57,595 nucleotides of DNA from FEN-1297 sp964530445 (GTDB lineage Bacteria; Bacteroidota; Ignavibacteria; Ignavibacteriales; Ignavibacteriaceae): assembly GCA_964530445.1 (NCBI GenBank), contig CAZHBJ010000004.1, forward strand, positions 1 through 57,595, given 5' to 3'. Below are positions 25,329-34,670 of this stretch, piece by piece. The first letter of the stretch is position 1. Every line of letters begins with the position of its first letter. The position numbers and the translations under genes were made by a program. The notes beneath the pieces were generated by a model. The model worked only from the letters and a program-made list of their open reading frames with translations, ran no database searches and was not told the origin of the DNA.

Positions 25329-27641
25329 ATGAAAGCATCAAAATACTTTTTTTTATTCTTTATATTTTTTCTTTGTACAGTATTAACATATTCACAAACT
25401 TTCGAATATATTTCACCTAAGAATAACTCTTCTCTAGTGTCTCTTAGTACTAATATTATTCTAAAGTCAGGTGCGGATATAAATCCTGCAAGTTTATCTG
25501 CCAATGAATTTTCAGTAGTGGGTTCAAAAAGCGGCGTTCATTTGGGAACGGTAAAATTATCCGATGATAATAAAACAATTCTTTTTTTCCCTTCGGCGCC
25601 TTTTTCACCAAATGAAATAGTTAATGTTGCCGTTAATCCGGGAATTAAAACAGTAAATGGTACCGGATTTTCAAAAGTCGAATTTCAATTTAAAACTACA
25701 CCGCTTGCTAAAAGAATGAATCTAAATCCGCTATCATTATTAAAGGGAAGTCCTGTTATTGGCAATAGCAATATTAAAAGAACAATGTATAAATCAAATA
25801 ACTTTAACTCTATAGAGGGGAATACACTTCCGGCAGATTTTCCAACATTTACTATTGATTCTTCAAATAACCCTGCAAGCGGGAAAATTTTCTTAGATAA
25901 TGATAATGGCCATTTTGCACAGAATGATTCTATTGGAAATTTTATAATAATTTTGAATAATGATGGAACAGTAGAAAAATATAAAAGAACCAATTGGCCT
26001 GCATTAGACTTTAAAGTTCAATCAAATGGTGAATTATCTTATGCAGATATTTTAACATTAGCTGACGGATATTTTGCAGTGAGGTGGATAGTTTTAGATA
26101 CTTCGTTAACACCAATTGATACCATTCAATGCGGTAACGGATATATTGCTGATACACATGATTTCCTCCTTTTACCTAACGGGCACTCTTTGGTTTTTGC
26201 GTCTGATCCGGAACCGGTTGACATGAGCCAATATGGCGGAAGTGATACCGCAACTGTAATTGGAGCAATAGTTCAGGAACTTGATGCATCAAAAAATGTT
26301 GTGTTCCAATGGCGTAGCTGGGATGCTATCCCGGACACTGATTCATATTCCGATTTAACAGCCAACACTGTTGATTTAATTCATGGAAATGCCTTTGATG
26401 TTGATAAAGATGGCAATATACTTTTCTCTATGAGACACCTTTCAAGCATTATTAAGATTGATCGTCAGACCGGAAATGTTGATTGGTTTTTGGGAGGAAA
26501 ACAAAATGATTTTACATTTGTAAATGAGCATAGTGAAAATGCACCAGATTATTTTTCCTATCAGCATGATGTATATGTTTTGCCGAATGGAGATATTACT
26601 TTGTTCGATAACGGCAATCAGCATTTACCAACTCCATACTCACGTGCAGTTGAATATAATTTAGACGAACAAAATAAAACTGCAACTTTAGTTTGGGAAT
26701 ATAGACATAATCCCGATATCTATAATTTTGCAATGGGTTCCGTACAAAGGTTAAGTAATGGCAATACTATTATAGGATGGGGTGCTGCCAGTTCTATGGG
26801 TGCACCTACATTTACCGAAGTTCATCCGGATAATTCCGTAGCACTTGAAATGCATTTATCTCCCGGACAAACATCATACAGAGTATTTAAATTTCCCTGG
26901 GCAAGCCAAAAACCAAAAGCAACAGCCAGTATAACGGAATTGCTGGAAGGGAATACTTATAAATTTAATAGTCCTGATACTACAGGCATAACAATAAAAT
27001 TTGTTCAAATAACTTCTTCGTTATATGCTACCGGAAATGTTTCGAGCTATGATTACGCACCGTTGAACCCGACTTTTAACACCAATGCTCCGGTAATGTT
27101 GCCAAGTTATTTTACAATTGAATTATTAGGAGTAACATCTTACACCGGAGAAGTACATGTAAATCTTAAGTATTTTCCGGCAGTAACAAATCCGAAAGAA
27201 ACAATAGTATATGGCAGGACAAGTAAAGACAGTAATTTTGTACCTTTAGCTACAAGTTATGATTCAACAAAAAACGAACTGGTCTTTACTACCACGATGA
27301 CAGGAGATTTTACATTTGGTTATTCAGCTGTAACCGGTATAAAAAATTCCGGTAATACAATTAAGAGTTATAAATTATCTCAAAATTATCCTAACCCGTT
27401 CAATCCGACAACTTTAATATCATATACATTACCTGAAGAAAGCCGGGTTAAGATAGAAATATATAATTCGATAGGTCAGAAGGTAACAACGCTAGTAAAC
27501 GGAATGAAAAGAGCCGGAGAACATGAGATAAGGTGGAATGCTTCAAACTTATCAACAGGAGTATATTTCTACTCTATTAAGGCCGCAGGTGTTAACGGCA
27601 AAAACTTCTTTACTGTTAAGAAGATGATTTTGCTAAAATAA
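25329..27641 (+). CDS. Secreted arylsulfotransferase (ASST)-like protein with Ig-like and T9SS domains
   Basis: Predicted surface protein of 770 residues. The order is: signal peptide ending near TYSQ; a Big_5/Ig-like domain (about 25–125, with SAPFSPNEIVNVAVNPGIKT); an ASST-type beta-propeller (about 165–530); an all-beta linker; and a T9SS sorting domain (LSQNYPNPFNPTTLISYTL, ending FTVKKMILLK). Propeller blades carry repeated H-D/G-x-x-x-LPNG-type motifs: DTHDFLLLPNGH (His277), LIHGNAFDVDKDGN (His352) and YQHDVYVLPNGD (His413). These are candidate active-site histidines, since ASSTs transfer sulfate via a catalytic His. The substrate is unknown; sulfated glycan or phenol processing is plausible. 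Transcription ends at a hairpin 17 bases after the stop. Confidence 0.82.
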   Translation: MKASKYFFLFFIFFLCTVLTYSQTFEYISPKNNSSLVSLSTNIILKSGADINPASLSANEFSVVGSKSGVHLGTVKLSDDNKTILFFPSAPFSPNEIVNVAVNPGIKTVNGTGFSKVEFQFKTTPLAKRMNLNPLSLLKGSPVIGNSNIKRTMYKSNNFNSIEGNTLPADFPTFTIDSSNNPASGKIFLDNDNGHFAQNDSIGNFIIILNNDGTVEKYKRTNWPALDFKVQSNGELSYADILTLADGYFAVRWIVLDTSLTPIDTIQCGNGYIADTHDFLLLPNGHSLVFASDPEPVDMSQYGGSDTATVIGAIVQELDASKNVVFQWRSWDAIPDTDSYSDLTANTVDLIHGNAFDVDKDGNILFSMRHLSSIIKIDRQTGNVDWFLGGKQNDFTFVNEHSENAPDYFSYQHDVYVLPNGDITLFDNGNQHLPTPYSRAVEYNLDEQNKTATLVWEYRHNPDIYNFAMGSVQRLSNGNTIIGWGAASSMGAPTFTEVHPDNSVALEMHLSPGQTSYRVFKFPWASQKPKATASITELLEGNTYKFNSPDTTGITIKFVQITSSLYATGNVSSYDYAPLNPTFNTNAPVMLPSYFTIELLGVTSYTGEVHVNLKYFPAVTNPKETIVYGRTSKDSNFVPLATSYDSTKNELVFTTTMTGDFTFGYSAVTGIKNSGNTIKSYKLSQNYPNPFNPTTLISYTLPEESRVKIEIYNSIGQKVTTLVNGMKRAGEHEIRWNASNLSTGVYFYSIKAAGVNGKNFFTVKKMILLK

Positions 27642-27644
27642 ATT

Positions 27645-30164
27645 TTACATTATAGGTAAAAGCGGAGATTTCTCCGCTTTTATTTTTATTAAAGCCGGTT
27701 TTAAATTTTCTGAAGCAGCTCTTAATATTATTTCTCCTTGCTTCCGAGCGGATAAAACAATAACCGAACATTTACCGCTAAATAATTTCCTTTTATAATT
27801 CCCATCTATATATTTATCTTTTTCATGACTGCTCGGATTGCCGTTACCAACCCCGATTATTTTTCCAGTACCTTTTATTGTAAAATGAATTAGATTATCT
27901 GCTGTAGGTACTTCTCGGCCTTTTGAATCAACTGCAGTAACCGTTACAACTGAAACGTCCTCTCCATTAGCTTTTATAGCAGCACGATCAGCAGTTAACT
28001 TTATTGCAACGGGACGACCTGTGGTTTCAATTTTTGAAGTTAAAATTTGTCCGTTTTTCCATCCTCGAGCTAGAAGTGTTCCCGGCACATAATTTACTTT
28101 CCACTGAATATGAGAATCATGTTCCATCTTTTTTGTACCAAGACTTTTTCCGTTTAAGAAAAGTTCTACACTGTCGCAGTTGCTGAAACACCAAACATTG
28201 ATTGGTTGTCCTTCTTTTCCCTTCCAATTCCAATGCGGAAAAATATGTAGTACATTCTTATTTGTCCACCATGATTTATAATAATAAAAATTATTTTTTG
28301 GAAAACCGCATACATCAAGAATACCGAACTGCGAACTTATACATGGCCACCTATAAGGAGTAGGTTCACCCCGGTAATCGAAACCCGTCCAAACAAAACC
28401 TCCGGCAAGCCATTTTCTAGCATCAAAAAAATTCCACCACACTTCAGCAGTATTTCCCCAGCCGGGTTCATCTAAATCGTAGTCATTTACATAACCTTTA
28501 ACCGTATCGTTAATGTAAATACCTCTTGTGCAAAGTGTGCTGGCTTGTTCACTTCCTAATATCGGCTGATTGGGATGTTCCTTTCTGTATTTATCAATAT
28601 CACCTATATAATAATTAAATCCTCTAACGGGAATAATGCTGTTGATTCCTTTGAAAGTACCTCCGTTATTAGCTGCGTAAGTACAAAGCCTGGAGGGATC
28701 TAGATTCTTTTGAATTCTCATAAATGTTTCGGCAATTCCTTTGCCGGTGTAATTATTTTGAATTTCCCATTCTTCGTTACCAAGAGACCAAATTATTACC
28801 GACGGATGATTCCTATCGCGAAGTATCAAATTTGCAAATAATGATTTGTATTCTTTGGTGTCTCCCATATAACGGTTTTCATCCATTACAAGCATACCTA
28901 AACTGTCGCATGCATCAAGTAATTCGGGAGTAGGGGGATTATGGCTTGTTCTAATTGCATTGCATCCGAATGCTTTTAGTCTCCTTATTCTATAATATTG
29001 AAGTCCGTCGGGTAAAGCTGTTCCAACGCCGGCATGATCTTGATGATTACATGTGCCTTTTAGTTCTACTCGTTTCCCATTTAGAAAAAAACCTTTGTCT
29101 TTATCAAATCTTATTGTACGAATACCGATTTTTGTTTCTTTCCTATCTACAAATTTATTACCTCTCTGTATGATTTGAACAACCTTGTAAAGATAAGGTT
29201 TATCAATCGACCACAGAATTGGATTTTTCAGTTTTATATTTTGATTTATAATTTTCTTTCCATAACTCTTCAATTCTGTAAAATTTGTTACGCTGCTTTG
29301 AATTTCTTTTCCTGTATTATCTAATATGATGGAATATAATTTACCTGTTTGTAACTTTTTACTTTCATTTAAAATTTGTGTTTGTATTTTAATATCAGCA
29401 TAACTTTTATAAACATTTGTTGTTATATAAGTGCCGTATAAGGGAATATGTAAGGGAGAATATTCCAGAAGCCAAACATGACGGTATATTCCCGCACCTT
29501 CGTAAAACCATCCTTCGGATTGAGTTGCATTTACCCTAACAACTAACACATTTCTTTTCTTAAACTTGATGTAATCAGTAACATCAAAATTAAATTCATT
29601 GTACCCGCTGAAATTTCTACCTAAAAAATAACCATTTAGCCAAACCATACAATCGCGAAAAACACCGTCGAACTTAATATAAAATTTTTTCCCTTCGGCG
29701 GAAATCGGAATATTAAATGATTTACGATACCAACCGATTGAAGTTCCCGGAAATTGCCTTCCGAGCGGTTTATATCCATGGTCATTTAAAGTATTATTAT
29801 CTACATGCACAAAGTTCAATTCAACTGCCCAATCATGGGGAAGATTTACTGTCCTCCAGGTTGAATCGGCAAAGAAACCGCCTGTTCTAGATGAATCGCC
29901 TTGTGCAGGCCCGCTGGATTCCCCAGCTTTTGCAAATGTTTCTTTGGAGCCGTAACCGAAATCTTTTTTTATATAACAAGCATTACCTAAATGAAACTTC
30001 CAACCGTAATCTAGCAGAAATTTTTCAGTAATTTTGGATTTGTTTAGAATCTTTTCTAAATCAACTTTATTATTCTTTGATATATTTTTTGCACTATTTA
30101 AAGTACCTGCCGTAATAAATAAAATGAAGATAAAACTAGATGTAAAAAATAATTTTTTCAACAT
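27645..30164 (-). CDS. Secreted glycoside hydrolase family 2 enzyme (beta-galactosidase-like)
   Basis: Predicted exo-beta-glycosidase of 839 residues with an N-terminal signal peptide. It has a jelly-roll sugar-binding domain (about 55–240, GWYRKSFNIP and FDGVFRDCMVWLNGYFLG), an Ig-like domain, and a TIM barrel (about 340–640). Two Ig-like or DUF4982-type C-terminal domains follow (LTADRAAIKANGEDVSVVTV). The catalytic acid/base is predicted as Glu464 in SLGNEE and the nucleophile as Glu539 in LGSEQAS. NHQDHAGVG and RTSHNPPTPELLDACD are GH2 signatures. Beta-galactosidase is the likeliest activity; beta-mannosidase or glucuronidase cannot be excluded. Candidate ROK boxes lie about 60 and 120 bases upstream. 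Confidence 0.9.
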   Translation of the reverse strand: MLKKLFFTSSFIFILFITAGTLNSAKNISKNNKVDLEKILNKSKITEKFLLDYGWKFHLGNACYIKKDFGYGSKETFAKAGESSGPAQGDSSRTGGFFADSTWRTVNLPHDWAVELNFVHVDNNTLNDHGYKPLGRQFPGTSIGWYRKSFNIPISAEGKKFYIKFDGVFRDCMVWLNGYFLGRNFSGYNEFNFDVTDYIKFKKRNVLVVRVNATQSEGWFYEGAGIYRHVWLLEYSPLHIPLYGTYITTNVYKSYADIKIQTQILNESKKLQTGKLYSIILDNTGKEIQSSVTNFTELKSYGKKIINQNIKLKNPILWSIDKPYLYKVVQIIQRGNKFVDRKETKIGIRTIRFDKDKGFFLNGKRVELKGTCNHQDHAGVGTALPDGLQYYRIRRLKAFGCNAIRTSHNPPTPELLDACDSLGMLVMDENRYMGDTKEYKSLFANLILRDRNHPSVIIWSLGNEEWEIQNNYTGKGIAETFMRIQKNLDPSRLCTYAANNGGTFKGINSIIPVRGFNYYIGDIDKYRKEHPNQPILGSEQASTLCTRGIYINDTVKGYVNDYDLDEPGWGNTAEVWWNFFDARKWLAGGFVWTGFDYRGEPTPYRWPCISSQFGILDVCGFPKNNFYYYKSWWTNKNVLHIFPHWNWKGKEGQPINVWCFSNCDSVELFLNGKSLGTKKMEHDSHIQWKVNYVPGTLLARGWKNGQILTSKIETTGRPVAIKLTADRAAIKANGEDVSVVTVTAVDSKGREVPTADNLIHFTIKGTGKIIGVGNGNPSSHEKDKYIDGNYKRKLFSGKCSVIVLSARKQGEIILRAASENLKPALIKIKAEKSPLLPIM
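27658..27686 (+). terminator. Rho-independent terminator
   Basis: A stem of 10 bp, AAAAGCGGAG at 27658–27667 and CTCCGCTTTT at 27672–27681, with a 4-base loop and a downstream T-rich tract. It terminates the arylsulfotransferase-like gene but lies inside the last codons of the convergent GH2 gene. Confidence 0.85.
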
Positions 30165-30219
30165 TGCAAATTCTTTCTTTAATAATTAGCGGTTCTTTGA
30201 TAATACAGTAAAATGAAGA

Positions 30220-30238
30220 ATATTTTATAATAAAATAA
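30220..30238. promoter_or_regulatory. Candidate ROK (NagC/Mlc-like) operator, GH2 upstream copy 1
   Basis: ATATTTT-ATAAT-AAAATAA matches the proposed TTATTTT-N5-AAAATAA box at 13 of 14 arm positions, and its core is an 8+1+8 perfect palindrome. It is 56 bases upstream of the GH2 start. The motif resembles operators known for ROK repressors such as NagC and Mlc. The site is read from sequence; binding is inferred. Confidence 0.45.
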
Positions 30239-30279
30239 ATTAAAAAACCATAAAATAAAATATATTTACAAAATTATTA

Positions 30280-30298
30280 GTATTTTTATAGTAAATAA
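30280..30298. promoter_or_regulatory. Candidate ROK operator, GH2 upstream copy 2 (weaker)
   Basis: GTATTTT-TATAG-TAAATAA matches the proposed box at 12 of 14 arm positions and lies 60 bases (about six helical turns) from the first copy. In an AT-rich spacer, a chance match of this quality is possible. Confidence 0.3.
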
Positions 30299-30847
30299 CA
30301 ATAATTGATGAAAAATATTTAATAATTGATGTATTTATTCAAATTTAATGGTATTAGCAAATATGATTATTTTATGTTAATTTTCGCTATTTCTTGGTAT
30401 AGATTATTTTTTAAAAGAAAATACATAAGCCTAATTTTTAGCTTTTATGAATAATTCTAGTGCTGAAATTACTAAAACTTCTAAAATAGTTCATAGAAAA
30501 TTCTTTTACCTTTTATTAAGCAATTACTTCACATTTCCGGCATCAATCTTTATAAAGAAAATTAATTATAAATCGGGAGTTTTGTTTTACTTAGTTTTAT
30601 TTTAGAAGCAATTTGAGTAGTAACAGGTGATAATATTAATGCGGTAATTTGGTATATTTTCAAAAAATAATTTTAGTAAGCTGTGAATCTTACAAAATTA
30701 TTAATAGATTTGAATTTTATGTGAGATCAAAAAGTGTGTGCGGTTATTGAAAATTCCAAATCTTCCGATTATACTAGTATAATTAAAAAGACGCGGCAAT
30801 TCATTAAATTATTGTAAGAGAAATATTAAACCGTTTAAGATAATTTT

Positions 30848-32149
30848 ATGACTACAAAAATTAAAAGAGTTATAGCTAAGGATATTAGATTCCCTACAAG
30901 TAAAACATTTGACGGGTCCGATGCAATGAACCCTGACCCGGATTATTCTGCAGCTTATGTTATTTTACAAACAGATCATTCTGAGGGAATAGAAGGACAC
31001 GGGCTTACTTTCACAATAGGAAGAGGAAATGAAATATGTGTTAAAGCAATTGAGTCTCTTTCTTATTTGTTAGTCGGAAAGTCAATTGAATCTTTCATAG
31101 ATGATATGGCCGGTTTCTGGAAAATGATTACAGGCGACAGCCAATTAAGGTGGCTTGGTCCCGAAAAGGGTGTAATTCATTTAGCTACAGGCGCAATTGT
31201 AAATGCCGTTTGGGACTTGTACGCTAAAATTGAAAAGAAACCGTTGTGGAAATTAATTTCCGATATGACGCCCGAACAATTAATATCTTGTATTGATTTT
31301 ACTTATATAACAGATGCAATTACTAAAAAAGAAGCATTGGAGATTCTTAATAAACAAACTTCATCTAAACAAGAGAAAATTAAATATTTAATGGAGAACG
31401 GGTATCCGGCTTATACGACTTCTGCCGGGTGGTTGGGTTATAGCGAAGAAAAGATTCGCAATCTTTGCCGTAAAGCAAAAAAAGACGGCTGGAAAATGCT
31501 TAAGATGAAAGTCGGATCAAATTTAAATGATGATATCAGGAGAGCGGGAATAATAAGAGAAGAAATCGGCAACGATGTTAAACTTATGATGGATGCAAAC
31601 CAAAAGTGGGATGTAAATGAAGCTATTGAAAAAATAAATGCACTTGCGAAATTCAATCCATTCTGGATTGAAGAACCAACTAGCCCGGATGACATTCTCG
31701 GTCATAAAAAAATTGCAGAAGCAATATGGCCAATAAAAGTTGCAACTGGAGAGCATTGTCAAAACAGGGTAGTCTTTAAACAATTAATCACATCCGGTGC
31801 GATTGATATTTGTCAGATAGACAGTTGCCGCATCGGTGGAGTAAACGAAATTCTTGCTGTGCTTCTGATGGCAGCGAAGTATAATATACCGGTTTGCCCT
31901 CATGCTGGCGGTGTCGGATTATGTGAGTACGTTCAGCACCTTTCAATGATAGATTATATATGTATAAGCGGCTCTCTTGAGAACCGCGTAATTGAGTATG
32001 TTGATCATCTTCATGAACACTTTGTAGATCCGGTGATTGTAAAAAATAGTGCTTACTTTCCGCCGACTGCACCTGGTTACAGTATTACAATGAAAGCTGA
32101 AAGCTTAAGCAAATATACTTATCCCGAAGGTGAAGCCTGGCGGGAATAA
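30848..32149 (+). CDS. L-fuconate dehydratase (enolase superfamily)
   Basis: Converts L-fuconate to 2-keto-3-deoxy-L-fuconate. It is 433 residues, the usual length for FucD. The enolase-superfamily residues are all present: Lys219/Lys221 in KMKVG, metal ligands Asp249 (MMDANQKWD), Glu275 (WIEEP) and Glu302 (ATGEHCQN), and catalytic His352 (CPHAGGVGLCEYVQH). The FucD-type N-terminus (FPTSKTFDGSDAMNPDPDYS) and the WLGPEKG block support the specific assignment over mandelate racemase relatives. It is the first gene of an eight-gene operon for oxidative L-fucose breakdown; FucD homologues may also accept L-galactonate or D-arabinonate. Confidence 0.95.
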   Translation: MTTKIKRVIAKDIRFPTSKTFDGSDAMNPDPDYSAAYVILQTDHSEGIEGHGLTFTIGRGNEICVKAIESLSYLLVGKSIESFIDDMAGFWKMITGDSQLRWLGPEKGVIHLATGAIVNAVWDLYAKIEKKPLWKLISDMTPEQLISCIDFTYITDAITKKEALEILNKQTSSKQEKIKYLMENGYPAYTTSAGWLGYSEEKIRNLCRKAKKDGWKMLKMKVGSNLNDDIRRAGIIREEIGNDVKLMMDANQKWDVNEAIEKINALAKFNPFWIEEPTSPDDILGHKKIAEAIWPIKVATGEHCQNRVVFKQLITSGAIDICQIDSCRIGGVNEILAVLLMAAKYNIPVCPHAGGVGLCEYVQHLSMIDYICISGSLENRVIEYVDHLHEHFVDPVIVKNSAYFPPTAPGYSITMKAESLSKYTYPEGEAWRE

Positions 32150-32179
32150 AAATTTTTTAAATTAAACTATTATATAATT

Positions 32180-32959
32180 ATGGTAAACTTTGTAATTAAA
32201 AATAAAACAGCAATAATAACCGGCGGAGCAAGCGGAATTGGAGAAGCAATTTCAAAAAAATTTGCAGAAGCAGGTGCATTTGTTCATTTACTTGACTACA
32301 ATAAAAAATTAGGCGATGAAGTAGTTAATGAAATAAAAAGCAATAAACACGAAGCCGAATTTCATTTTTGCGATGTATCGGTTCAAAGTGAGGTAAACAA
32401 AATTGTGGACGAAATCGCCGCAGGCGGCACGATAGACATCCTTATTAATAATGCCGGTGTTGCTCATGTGGGAAATGCAGAAAATACTAATGAAGAAGAT
32501 CTTGATAGTTTATACAGAATAAATGTTAAGGGAGTTTACAATTGTCTTCACGCAGTTATTCCATATATGAAAAAAAGTAATGGAGGCTGTATTGTTAACA
32601 TGGCTTCAATAGCTTCGGTAGTCGGTATATCGGATAGATTTGCATATTCAATGACAAAAGGAGCGGTGCTTGCAATGACTTATTCTGTTGCAAAAGATTT
32701 TATTGATTACAATATCAGATGTAATTCTATCTCGCCTGCAAGAATTCATACTCCTTTTGTTGATGGATTTATTTCTAAAAATTATCCTGGAAAAGAAAAA
32801 GAGATTTTTGAAAAATTATCCAAAACTCAGCCAATTGGAAGAATGGGTAAGCCCGAAGAAGTAGCTGAACTTGCACTATACCTATGTTCAGAAAGTGCGG
32901 GTTTTATAACTGGAACTAATTTCCCAATTGACGGCGGTTTTATAAAATTAAATTCTTAA
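32180..32959 (+). CDS. 2-keto-3-deoxy-L-fuconate dehydrogenase (SDR family)
   Basis: Short-chain dehydrogenase of 259 residues, predicted to oxidise 2-keto-3-deoxy-L-fuconate to 2,4-diketo-3-deoxy-L-fuconate with NAD. It shows the Rossmann glycine motif TGGASGIG, NNAG at the fourth strand, catalytic Ser in NMASIAS and the YxxxK pair in FAYSMTKGA. The ISPARIHTPFVDGF segment after the active site is shared by SDRs found next to fuconate dehydratases. It begins 30 bases after the dehydratase gene and precedes the FAH-fold hydrolase that uses its product. The reaction is assigned mainly from this context; the order of the two SDRs in the pathway is inferred. Confidence 0.85.
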   Translation: MVNFVIKNKTAIITGGASGIGEAISKKFAEAGAFVHLLDYNKKLGDEVVNEIKSNKHEAEFHFCDVSVQSEVNKIVDEIAAGGTIDILINNAGVAHVGNAENTNEEDLDSLYRINVKGVYNCLHAVIPYMKKSNGGCIVNMASIASVVGISDRFAYSMTKGAVLAMTYSVAKDFIDYNIRCNSISPARIHTPFVDGFISKNYPGKEKEIFEKLSKTQPIGRMGKPEEVAELALYLCSESAGFITGTNFPIDGGFIKLNS

Positions 32960-32974
32960 TTAAGGAAATATAAA

Positions 32975-33832
32975 ATGAAATTATTTAGATATGGTAACCC
33001 TGGAAATGAACGTCCCGGTATTGTTTTAAGTGACGAAACAAAAAGAGATGTAAGTTCTTTTATAAAAGATTATGATGAATCCTTTTTTGAAGACGATGGT
33101 ATTACTAAACTAAATGATTGGGTTAAAACCAATGCAGATAAATTACCAATTGTAAATAATAATGTAAGAATAGGGCCCCCTGTTTATAAGCCTTCTAAAA
33201 TTATTTGTGTCGGACTAAATTATGCAAAACATGCTGCCGAAAGCAATGCGGATATTCCTTCCGAACCAATAATTTTTTTCAAAGCTCCTTCGGCATTATC
33301 CGGTCCGAATGACGATATTGTAATTCCGAAAGACAGCCAAAAAACCGATTGGGAAGTAGAGCTTGCAGTTATTATTGGGAAACGAGCATCGTACGTTGAA
33401 GTTTCTGATGCTCTCAATTATGTTGCCGGTTATGCATTGCATAATGATATCAGCGAAAGAGAGTTTCAGCTGGAGCGGAGCGGGCAATGGGTTAAAGGAA
33501 AAAGTGCGGATACTTTTGCACCTATTGGTCCTTTTTTGGTAACAAAGGATGAAATACATGATCCTCATAATTTAAATTTATGGCTAAAGTTGAACGGCAA
33601 GCTGATGCAGTCTTCAAATACTTCCGATCTTATTTTTAATATCCCGATTCTTATAAGTTACATCAGCCAATTTATGAGCCTGGTACCCGGAGATATAATT
33701 TCCACCGGTACACCTTCGGGTGTTGGTCTCGGTTTAAAACCTAATAGGTATTTAATCCCCGGAGATGTTGTTGAATTAGGGATTGACGGATTAGGTACTG
33801 CTGTTCAAAAAGTAAGAGCTTGGAATTCCTAA
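32975..33832 (+). CDS. 2,4-diketo-3-deoxy-L-fuconate hydrolase (FAH family)
   Basis: Fumarylacetoacetase-fold hydrolase of 285 residues, predicted to cleave 2,4-diketo-3-deoxy-L-fuconate to pyruvate and L-lactate. Family motifs are ICVGLNYAKHAAE, FFKAPSALSGPND, the metal-binding DWEVELAVIIGK with its acidic residues, YALHNDISEREFQ and GDIISTGTPSGVG near the C-terminus. AAGGAAA precedes the ATG. Its stop codon shares a base with the next start (TAATG), indicating coupled translation. Generic FAH proteins have other substrates, so the specific reaction rests on the fuconate dehydratase and SDR neighbours. Confidence 0.88.
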   Translation: MKLFRYGNPGNERPGIVLSDETKRDVSSFIKDYDESFFEDDGITKLNDWVKTNADKLPIVNNNVRIGPPVYKPSKIICVGLNYAKHAAESNADIPSEPIIFFKAPSALSGPNDDIVIPKDSQKTDWEVELAVIIGKRASYVEVSDALNYVAGYALHNDISEREFQLERSGQWVKGKSADTFAPIGPFLVTKDEIHDPHNLNLWLKLNGKLMQSSNTSDLIFNIPILISYISQFMSLVPGDIISTGTPSGVGLGLKPNRYLIPGDVVELGIDGLGTAVQKVRAWNS

Positions 33833-34662
33833 TGAATATAGATGCACATCAACATTTTTGGATTTATAGTCCTGTTAAAGATTCATGGATTGATGATAGT
33901 ATGAAAATGCTGAGAAAAAATTTTCTGCCGGAAGATTTATTCCCTTTGTTAAAAAAAAATAATATTGACGGCACAGTTGCAGTGCAGGCTGACCAATCTG
34001 AGGAAGAGACAAATTTTATTCTCGGGCTGGCTGAAAAAAATCCTTGGATATTAGGTGTCGTTGGATGGGTAAACTTAAAAGACAAAAATGCTGATAGTAG
34101 AATCGAACACTTCTCACATTATAAAAAGTTAAAAGGTTTCCGGCATATTGTTCAGGCTGAACCGGATGAAAACTTTATGCTGGGGGAAGGTTTTATGAGA
34201 GGTATCAATTTTCTTAAAAGCTTTAATTTTACATACGATATTCTTATTTATCCAAAACAACTTCCTTCTGCTATTAAAGTTTCCGAAAAGCATCCCGAAC
34301 AAAAGTTCATCCTTGATCATATTGCAAAGCCTAATATTAAAGATGGCATATTTGAACCTTGGGCAGCCGGAATTAAAGAACTCGCTTCAAATAAAAATGT
34401 TTATTGTAAATTATCCGGTTTAATAACGGAAGCCGATCATAAAAATTGGAAACAAGAAGATATTTATCCTTTCCTAGACGTTGTGTTTAATGCATTTGGT
34501 TATGACAGGCTTTTATTCGGCTCAGACTGGCCGGTCTGTTTACTAGCCGGATCATATAGCCGGGTAAAAAATCTTATTTTAAATTATTTACTAAACACAA
34601 CTTTGGAAAATAGAGAAAAAATTTTCGGAGGGAACGCACGTATATTTTATAACATTAATTAA
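33832..34662 (+). CDS. L-fuconolactonase (amidohydrolase family 2)
   Basis: Metal-dependent TIM-barrel hydrolase of 276 residues, predicted to open L-fuconolactone to L-fuconate. The N-terminal MNIDAHQHFW contains the HxH metal site, with QADQSEEETNFIL after strand two, HIVQAEPDENFM, FILDHIAKP with its metal-binding His, and FGSDWPVC with the terminal Asp. These match the fuconolactonase/rhamnonolactonase branch. A frame start 12 bases earlier overlaps the previous gene; the ATG at 33832, inside TAATG, starts directly at the conserved MNIDAHQHFW and is preferred. Confidence 0.9.
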   Translation: MNIDAHQHFWIYSPVKDSWIDDSMKMLRKNFLPEDLFPLLKKNNIDGTVAVQADQSEEETNFILGLAEKNPWILGVVGWVNLKDKNADSRIEHFSHYKKLKGFRHIVQAEPDENFMLGEGFMRGINFLKSFNFTYDILIYPKQLPSAIKVSEKHPEQKFILDHIAKPNIKDGIFEPWAAGIKELASNKNVYCKLSGLITEADHKNWKQEDIYPFLDVVFNAFGYDRLLFGSDWPVCLLAGSYSRVKNLILNYLLNTTLENREKIFGGNARIFYNIN

Positions 34663-34670
34663 AAAACAAT

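Larger units (their letters stand above)
30165..30847. other. Divergent control region between GH2 and fucose operon, 683 bases
   Basis: Long AT-rich region separating the GH2 gene (minus) from the fucose catabolic operon (plus). It holds two imperfect TTATTTT-N5-AAAATAA palindromes near its left end and a lone half-site at 30252–30258. No coding frame of merit was seen. It probably contains both promoters. Confidence 0.5.
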
